Positions 59,153 through 64,000 of a DNA stretch of 64,000 bases are shown here, one piece after another. The notes under the pieces were generated by a model. The model searched no databases. It worked only from the letters and a program-made list of their open reading frames with translations, and had not been told where the DNA came from. Location of the stretch: the NCBI GenBank assembly GCA_027489355.1, contig JAIXZY010000039.1, forward strand, positions 147,869 to 211,868, given 5' to 3'. This DNA is from Paracoccaceae bacterium. GTDB taxonomy: Bacteria; Pseudomonadota; Alphaproteobacteria; Rhodobacterales; Rhodobacteraceae. A program made the position numbers and the translations under genes. Each line of letters begins with the position of its first letter. Positions within the stretch are counted from its first letter, which is position 1.

Positions 59153-59644
59153 ATGAGCAAACAGAACACCGACACCGATGTCGCCTTCATCTCGGCCCTG
59201 GCCGAGCTTCTGAACAAGAACGACCTGACCGAACTGTCGGTGAAGCGCGAATACGGCGAGGATGACAGCCTGGAAGTGCGCGTCGTCAAGCAGGCCAATG
59301 TGGTGACCGTGGCCGCGGCCCCTGCTGCCACCGTGTCCTACGCCCCTGCCCCGTCGGCTGCTCCTGCCGCTGCAGCGGCCCCGGCCGCCCCGGAAGACCC
59401 GGCGCAGCATCCGGGTGCCGTGACCTCGCCAATGGTCGGCACGGTCTATCTGGCCGCCGAACCCGGCGCCTCGCCCTTCGTGACCGTCGGCGCGCAGGTG
59501 AGCGAGGGCCAGACGGTCCTTATCATCGAAGCGATGAAGACGATGAACCATATCCCCGCCCCGCGCGCCGGCACCGTGAAGCGCATCCTGGTCGAGGATG
59601 GCCACCCGGTCGAATACGGCGCCCCGCTGATGATCATCGAATGA
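59153..59644 (+). CDS. accB: biotin carboxyl carrier protein of acetyl-CoA carboxylase
   Basis: A 163-residue carrier. An N-terminal docking helix region ([21 protein letters not shown]) is followed by an Ala/Pro linker (residues about 55-85) and a biotinyl domain with [12 protein letters not shown], where the Lys is biotinylated. It follows a 252-bp gap with preT and is transcribed away from it. accC follows 11 bp downstream, so carboxylase subunits are made together. The window has no accA/accD. Confidence 0.96.
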   Translation: MSKQNTDTDVAFISALAELLNKNDLTELSVKREYGEDDSLEVRVVKQANVVTVAAAPAATVSYAPAPSAAPAAAAAPAAPEDPAQHPGAVTSPMVGTVYLAAEPGASPFVTVGAQVSEGQTVLIIEAMKTMNHIPAPRAGTVKRILVEDGHPVEYGAPLMIIE

Positions 59645-59655
59645 GGGGCGCGCCC

Positions 59656-61002
59656 ATGTTCGACAAGATCCTGATCGCCAACCGGGGCGAAATCGCGCTG
59701 CGCGTGATCCGCGCCTGCCAGGAAATGGGGATCAAGTCGGTGGCCGTCCATTCCACCGCCGACGCCGACGCGATGCATGTACGCATGGCGGATGAGTCTG
59801 TCTGCATCGGCCCCGCGCCATCCTCGGAAAGCTACCTGTCCAAGGCCGCCATCATTTCGGCCTGCGAGATCACCGGCGCGCAGGCGGTGCATCCGGGCTA
59901 TGGTTTCCTGTCGGAGAACGCGGCCTTCGCCCAGGCGCTGGAGGACCACGGCATCACCTTCATCGGCCCGAACGCGGAACATATCCGCATCATGGGCGAC
60001 AAGATCACCGCCAAGGAAACCGCCAAAGAGCTGGGGATTCCGGTCGTTCCGGGCAGCGACGGCGGCGTCCCCGACTTTGAGACGGCCAAGCGCGTGGCCG
60101 AGGAGATCGGCTATCCGGTCATCATCAAGGCCACCGCCGGCGGTGGCGGACGGGGGATGAAGGTCGCGAAGTCGGTGGAAGAGCTGGAGATCGCCTTCCG
60201 CACCGCCCGGTCCGAAGCGAAGAACGCCTTCGGCAACGACGAAGTCTACATGGAGAAATACCTCCAGCGGCCGCGGCACATCGAGATCCAGGTCTTCGGC
60301 GACGGCAAGGGCGGCGCAGTGCATCTGGGCGAGCGCGACTGTTCCTTGCAGCGGCGACACCAGAAGGTGTTCGAGGAAGCGCCCGGCCCCGTCATCACCC
60401 CGAAGCTGCGCTCCGAGATCGGCAGCATCTGCGCCGAGGCGATGAAGAAGCTGAAATACATCGGTGCCGGCACGATCGAGTTCCTGTACGAGGACGGGAA
60501 GTTCTACTTCATCGAGATGAACACCCGGCTTCAGGTGGAACATCCGGTGACGGAAGGCATCTTCGGCGTCGACCTCGTGCGCGAGCAGATCCGCGTCGCC
60601 AGCGGCCTGGGCCTGTCCTTCACCCAGGACGAGCTGGAGATCAACGGCCACTGCATCGAGGTGCGGATCAACGCCGAGAAGATCCCGAACTTCTCGCCCT
60701 GCCCCGGACGGATCACCCAGTTCCATGCCCCGGGCGGCCTGGGCGTGCGGATGGACAGCGCGATCTATGACGGCTACCGCATCCCGCCCTATTACGACAG
60801 CCTGATCGGCAAGCTGATCGTCCACGGCCGCGACCGCCCCGAGGCATTGGCGCGGCTGAAGCGGGCGCTGAGCGAGCTGATCATCGACGGCATCGACACC
60901 TCGGTCCCGCTGTTCCACATGCTGCTGGCCGAGCCCGACATCCAGAACGGCGAATACAACATTCACTGGCTGGAAAAGTGGCTGGAAAAGCAGTTCGCCT
61001 GA
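59656..61002 (+). CDS. accC: acetyl-CoA carboxylase biotin carboxylase subunit
   Basis: A 448-residue ATP-grasp enzyme that carboxylates the biotin on AccB. It begins [21 protein letters not shown]. The ATP-binding loop [13 protein letters not shown], the catalytic [16 protein letters not shown] and the metal-binding [16 protein letters not shown] are intact, and the C-terminal domain is present. It starts five codons after an earlier start in frame; MFDKIL is the family start. Followed by an element of two hairpins and then aat. Confidence 0.97.
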   Translation: MFDKILIANRGEIALRVIRACQEMGIKSVAVHSTADADAMHVRMADESVCIGPAPSSESYLSKAAIISACEITGAQAVHPGYGFLSENAAFAQALEDHGITFIGPNAEHIRIMGDKITAKETAKELGIPVVPGSDGGVPDFETAKRVAEEIGYPVIIKATAGGGGRGMKVAKSVEELEIAFRTARSEAKNAFGNDEVYMEKYLQRPRHIEIQVFGDGKGGAVHLGERDCSLQRRHQKVFEEAPGPVITPKLRSEIGSICAEAMKKLKYIGAGTIEFLYEDGKFYFIEMNTRLQVEHPVTEGIFGVDLVREQIRVASGLGLSFTQDELEINGHCIEVRINAEKIPNFSPCPGRITQFHAPGGLGVRMDSAIYDGYRIPPYYDSLIGKLIVHGRDRPEALARLKRALSELIIDGIDTSVPLFHMLLAEPDIQNGEYNIHWLEKWLEKQFA

Positions 61003-61035
61003 GTTGAGGGACGCCCGCCCGCCGTGCGTCCTGCC

Positions 61036-61082
61036 GCAAGAGTTTTCAGAACTTTTGCAAGATCCTTCGAAGGGATTTTGCG
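61036..61082 (+). repeat. tandem double-hairpin element, copy 2
   Basis: GCAAGAGTT / AACTTTTGC (61036-61058, nine pairs with one G-T) is directly joined, sharing GC, to GCAAGATCC / GGGATTTTGC (61057-61081). It ends TTTGCGG, one base before the GTG start of aat. Compare 16812-16863. Confidence 0.7.
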
Positions 61083-61763
61083 GTGCAAGGGACTTTCGAC
61101 GAGATCACGCCCGACATCCTGTTGCGGGCCTACGGGATGGGCATCTTCCCCATGTCCGATGGGCGGGAGGATGGCGAAATCCACTGGATCGACCCGCGCC
61201 GCCGGGGCGTGCTGCCGCTGGAGGGGTTCCATATCTCGCGGTCGCTAGCCCGGCGCATCCGGTCCGGGCAGTTTCGGGTGACCTGCGACACGGCGTTCGA
61301 AGCGGTGGTCGAGGCCTGCGCCGCGCGGGAGGATACCTGGATCAGTCACCGGATCCAGCGGCTTTACGTCCTGCTGCACGGGCTGGGATTCGCCCACAGC
61401 ATCGAGGTCTGGGAGGGGGACGCGCTGGTGGGCGGCGTCTACGGCGTGACGCTGGCCGCGGCCTTCTTCGGGGAAAGCATGTTTTCGCGCCGGACGGATG
61501 CGTCGAAGGTGGCGCTGGCCTACGCGGTGCATCGGCTGCGGGCCGGGGGATTTCGGCTGTTCGACACCCAGTTCCTGACGCCGCACCTGGCAAGCCTCGG
61601 CGGGATTGAGATCCCGCGGGCCGAGTATCACCGGCGGCTGGCGGCCGCGCTGGAGCAGATCGGGACGTTCGCGCCGGAGGGCTACTGCCCCTCGCCTTCG
61701 GAGGTGGCCTCGGGGGTGGCTTCCGGTTCCGGCAGTACGCAGCTGAGCACCCAGACGTCGTAG
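61083..61763 (+). CDS. aat: leucyl/phenylalanyl-tRNA-protein transferase
   Basis: A 226-residue enzyme that adds Leu or Phe to N-terminal basic residues, marking proteins for ClpAP (N-degron pathway). Motifs: LRAYGMGIFPMSDGR, IHWIDPRRRGVLPLEGFHISRSLARRIR, DTWISHRIQRLYVLLHGLGFAHSIEVWEGDALVGGVYGV, GESMFSRRTDASKVAL and FDTQFLTPHLASLGG. Start GTG at 61083 lies immediately behind the double hairpin. The last 82 bases overlap the convergent DUF2155 gene. Confidence 0.95.
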   Translation: MQGTFDEITPDILLRAYGMGIFPMSDGREDGEIHWIDPRRRGVLPLEGFHISRSLARRIRSGQFRVTCDTAFEAVVEACAAREDTWISHRIQRLYVLLHGLGFAHSIEVWEGDALVGGVYGVTLAAAFFGESMFSRRTDASKVALAYAVHRLRAGGFRLFDTQFLTPHLASLGGIEIPRAEYHRRLAAALEQIGTFAPEGYCPSPSEVASGVASGSGSTQLSTQTS

Positions 61764-62104
61764 CGCGGGTGGTCCAGCGCCGACAGAGCCGGCGAAGAGG
61801 CCAGCATCCAGCCGCTGAAGAGCTGGGTGTTGGTCGTGTCCTCGAGGATGGTGAGATGGGCTTCGGCGTCCGAGGCGGGGTTGCCGGTCGGGTAGCGGCA
61901 GCTGTCCAGCTGGACGACAAGCCGACCGAACTTTGCGGCCTGGCCGACGGACAGCTGCACATCGCCGGTCTCGCTGGTCAGCTTGTCGAGGAAGCGCAGG
62001 TCCGCGCCCTGCGAGTCGGTGAACTCTGGTCCGGCGGGCTGGACGGGTTCGTCCTGTGCGGCCGCGGGAAGCGCCAGGGCCAGGAGCAGGACCAGCGACC
62101 TCAT
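61682..62104 (-). CDS. DUF2155 domain periplasmic protein
   Basis: A 140-residue protein. The signal peptide MRSLVLLLALALPAAAQ is followed by a DUF2155 domain (ADLRFLDKLTSETGDVQLSVGQAAKFGRLVVQLDSCRYP, then LFSGWMLASSPALSALDHPRYDVWVLSC) with two Cys. The acidic tail is antisense to the end of aat. It overlaps mlaD by 4 bp; MlaD, DUF2155 and NDUFA12 form a compact alphaproteobacterial gene run. Function unknown. Confidence 0.88.
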   Translation of the reverse strand: MRSLVLLLALALPAAAQDEPVQPAGPEFTDSQGADLRFLDKLTSETGDVQLSVGQAAKFGRLVVQLDSCRYPTGNPASDAEAHLTILEDTTNTQLFSGWMLASSPALSALDHPRYDVWVLSCVLPEPEATPEATSEGEGQ

Positions 62105-62580
62105 GGGGCGGGGGCCGCCTCGGGCGCGGCGGCGGCGTCGGCTCCGCCACCCGCGAATTTCATCAGGAGTGTGATGAGGCTGACCGAACCCTGCGTATCC
62201 TCGATCTCGCCGCCCGGCTCCAGCATTTCAAGCGCGCCGCCGGGCTGCACCTCGACGAAATTGCCACCAAGAAGGCCCTCGGACGAGATCAGGATGGTGG
62301 AATCGGTCGGGACGGCGACGTCCTTGCGCATCGAGATGGTGGCGTCGGCGAAATAGGTCTCGGGGTTCAGGGCCAGGGCGGTGACGGTGCCGACCTTGAC
62401 GCCCGCCAGCCGCACGTCGGTACCGACGGTGATCCCCTCGACCGAGCGGAAGCTGGCGGTCAGCGGGTAGCTATCGGGTTCGCTCACCACGCCCGAGCCG
62501 CGCACGGCGTAAAGCGCAAAGCCGGCTGCGACCGCCAGGATCGCCGCCCCGGCCAGGATTTCCGCGCGCTCGTAGGCCAT
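62101..62580 (-). CDS. mlaD: MlaD-type MCE domain lipid-transport protein
   Basis: A 159-residue inner-membrane-anchored protein. An N-terminal helix (AGAAILAVAAGFALYAV) is followed by one MCE domain with GSGVVSEPDSYPLTASFRSVEGITVGTDVRLAGVKVGTV and SSEGLLGGNFVEVQPGG. It is part of the Mla system that keeps phospholipid asymmetry of the outer membrane. The usual mlaE/mlaF partners are not in this window, so the gene is detached from them here. Its ATG shares one base with the NDUFA12 stop (TGATG). Confidence 0.9.
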   Translation of the reverse strand: MAYERAEILAGAAILAVAAGFALYAVRGSGVVSEPDSYPLTASFRSVEGITVGTDVRLAGVKVGTVTALALNPETYFADATISMRKDVAVPTDSTILISSEGLLGGNFVEVQPGGALEMLEPGGEIEDTQGSVSLITLLMKFAGGGADAAAAPEAAPAP

Positions 62581-62954
62581 CACTCGGGCTGCCAGGCCTC
62601 ATAGTCGCGGCGGGCGACGGGTTCGACGCGGCGGATCGAGCCGGGAGGCGCATAGGCGGCCTCGGTGCCGGTTAGGTTCTCCTGGTGCGGCTTTTCCCAG
62701 GGCTTGTGCTTCAGCGCCAGCTTGGTCGGCGGCTCGTCCCACGTGTGGTGCAGCCAGCCGTGCCAGTCGGGCGAAACGCGCGAGGCTTCCATCTCGCCGT
62801 TGTAGATCACCCAGCGGCGCTTGCCGTCGCGGGTCTGGTAAAAGACGTTGCCGGCCGCATCCTCGCCCACCTTCACGCCCTTGCGCGAGGTGAAAAGCTG
62901 GGTGCCAAGGGTCTGGCTGTTCCACCAGGTCAGCAGGCGCTTGAGGAAGTACAT
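62580..62954 (-). CDS. NADH:ubiquinone oxidoreductase subunit NDUFA12 (B17.2-like)
   Basis: A 124-residue accessory subunit of respiratory complex I found in alphaproteobacteria and mitochondria. The N-terminus [29 protein letters not shown], then [28 protein letters not shown], carries the conserved B17.2 pattern. First gene of the NDUFA12-mlaD-DUF2155 run. The nuo operon is elsewhere. Confidence 0.95.
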   Translation of the reverse strand: MYFLKRLLTWWNSQTLGTQLFTSRKGVKVGEDAAGNVFYQTRDGKRRWVIYNGEMEASRVSPDWHGWLHHTWDEPPTKLALKHKPWEKPHQENLTGTEAAYAPPGSIRRVEPVARRDYEAWQPE

Positions 62955-63005
62955 GTGCGGCCTCCGGTTCTTTTGCCCTCATATGGCGGAAAGGGGGATG
63001 AAGGT

Positions 63006-64000
63006 CTAGGGGTCTCGGGCCGCGCGCGCGCCGGTTGGCCGCAAAGACGCCAGTCGGGGCAGAAGATCGGCGGCGGCGCGGCAGACGAGCGCACCTTCGG
63101 CCGCAAGCTGGTCGCCCACGTCCGTGGGCAGGCTGGAGTTCGAGCTTTCGGGAATCTGGTTCAGGCGGCCGCCGATCAGGATGGGCAGCTTCAGCCCGCG
63201 CACCGCGAGTTCGGCTTTCAGCGCCTGGAAGTAGCTCAGCGCGACGCCGTTGTAGGTGGAGATGGCGATGGCGTCGGGCAGAAGGTCGGCCGCCAGCGCG
63301 GCAAGCGGCGCGGGATCGGTCGAGGTGCCGCCGTCCAGCGGTTCGGCCTCAAGCTGGCGCAGCATCTCGTCGATCAGCATCTTGCCGTGTTCGTGGACGT
63401 CCGAGGTCGCGACCAGCACGCGCAGTCGCTTGGCAAGCGGTCGCAGGGCTGGATCGGCTGCGGCCAGCGCGGCATGGGACATCTCGGCGATCTCGGACAG
63501 GATCGTCGCCGGGACGACCGGCACGCGGCCGCCCATTGCCCGCGCATCGGGCTGGCCCGCGCCGAACGCGGCCTCGATCCGCCGCCCGCCCATGCGGCGC
63601 AAGGTCAGCAGGACGGCGAAGACGTCGGTGCAGTCGACGCCCCGTTCGGCCAGCCCGGACCAGAGCGCGCGACGGAAGCGCCCTGCCCCGTCCCGCAGCC
63701 TGGCCGTCAGCCGCTCCACCGCATCGCCGCCGACCAGTCCCGGCCAGCCTGCCGACTGCTCGATCAGCCGACCGGCGAAAAGCTGGGCCTCGATTACCTC
63801 GTCGATTTCGGGGATGCGTTCGTTCTCGGTCACGGGGACAGGGTTGATCGCATGGCCCGAGGGTGTCAGCCGTTGTCCCAGGGCATCGACCATCAGGTAG
63901 GAGGCGAGGCTCGCCCAGTTCTGCGCCGGGCTGCCGCGATAGCTGGTGGTATTGCCGTAGACCATCGTGCCGGGGCTGGCGCCTTCCTCGGCCAAGGCGC
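63006..64000 (-). CDS. C-terminal part of a glutamate/methylaspartate mutase-like protein fused to a B12-binding domain (truncated by window edge)
   Basis: The frame is open to the last base; the visible 331 residues are the C-terminus. Residues up to about 180 resemble the end of the glutamate mutase E chain (SPGTMVYGNTTSYRGS, SLASYLMVDALGQRL, SGHAINPVPVTENERIPEIDEV). A cobalamin-binding domain follows with the base-off motif VATSDVHEHGKML, where His would coordinate cobalt, ISTYNG, and ILIGGRLNQIPESS. In characterised glutamate mutases the E and S chains are separate; here they appear to be one polypeptide. Confidence 0.8.
   Translation of the reverse strand, partial: ALAEEGASPGTMVYGNTTSYRGSPAQNWASLASYLMVDALGQRLTPSGHAINPVPVTENERIPEIDEVIEAQLFAGRLIEQSAGWPGLVGGDAVERLTARLRDGAGRFRRALWSGLAERGVDCTDVFAVLLTLRRMGGRRIEAAFGAGQPDARAMGGRVPVVPATILSEIAEMSHAALAAADPALRPLAKRLRVLVATSDVHEHGKMLIDEMLRQLEAEPLDGGTSTDPAPLAALAADLLPDAIAISTYNGVALSYFQALKAELAVRGLKLPILIGGRLNQIPESSNSSLPTDVGDQLAAEGALVCRAAADLLPRLASLRPTGARAARDP

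Noticed and set aside
1..64000. CRISPR arrays, insertion sequences, prophage or integrative elements.
   Set aside because: No spaced direct repeats, transposase, integrase or phage structural genes were seen on either strand.

Overview
The window is high-GC, densely packed DNA from an alphaproteobacterium, almost certainly a member of the Rhodobacterales (Paracoccaceae/Roseobacteraceae). The grounds are the protein families (GapR/DUF2312, the complex I accessory subunit NDUFA12, an MlaD-NDUFA12 pairing, DUF1304, DUF2155, short-chain acyl-type XRE regulator), the many 1-4 bp ATGA/GTGA/TGATG gene overlaps, and short intergenic palindromes of a kind common in that order. I see no insertion sequence, prophage, integrase or CRISPR array; the window reads as chromosomal backbone with accessory metabolism.

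Layout. 1-5970: the 3' end of a protein kinase-universal stress protein fusion, an entericidin-like lipoprotein, a YejA-like solute-binding protein, a candidate small RNA with its own promoter and terminator (about 3303-3377), then 3-hydroxybutyrate dehydrogenase, a patatin-like lipase and a DUF502 membrane protein. 6049-16718: pseudouridine catabolism (psuG-psuK), rpsB-tsf, a solo LuxR regulator, gph-rpe, ndk, an ABC-F ATPase, a DUF2267 protein, a broken marC and a retropepsin-like protease. 16872-27345: an envelope biogenesis block, holC-pepA divergent from lptF-lptG-lptD-surA-pdxA-rsmA, followed by a choline-kinase-like protein.

27495-44691: signalling and housekeeping. This part holds a 1335-residue GAF/multi-PAS hybrid histidine kinase, an M20 amidohydrolase, a 43-residue Gln-rich microprotein with its own terminator, tRNA-Thr(TGT), a fused iron(III)-type ABC permease, gapR, a DksA-like protein, a FliM/FliN-type motor switch protein, and a response regulator/small membrane protein/symporter-histidine kinase operon.

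44788-58900 is the most coherent accessory region: a reductive pyrimidine catabolism locus. It encodes an NMT1-type ABC importer with an extra four-helix SMR/EamA-like protein, dihydropyrimidinase, beta-ureidopropionase, two TetR regulators of the RutR type (one preceded by two TGACC-N4-GGTCA operators), PreA and PreT (dihydropyrimidine dehydrogenase) and a uridine-kinase-like P-loop protein overlapping preA. Together these could import a pyrimidine-like compound and reduce, open and decarbamoylate it to a beta-amino acid, CO2 and ammonia. 59153-64000: accB-accC, aat, DUF2155-mlaD-NDUFA12, and at the edge the C-terminal part of a glutamate-mutase-like protein fused to its B12-binding domain.

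Four families of short palindromic intergenic elements occur twice each. No gene-free stretch exceeds 300 bases; the longest (9806-10103) holds two opposed terminator hairpins.
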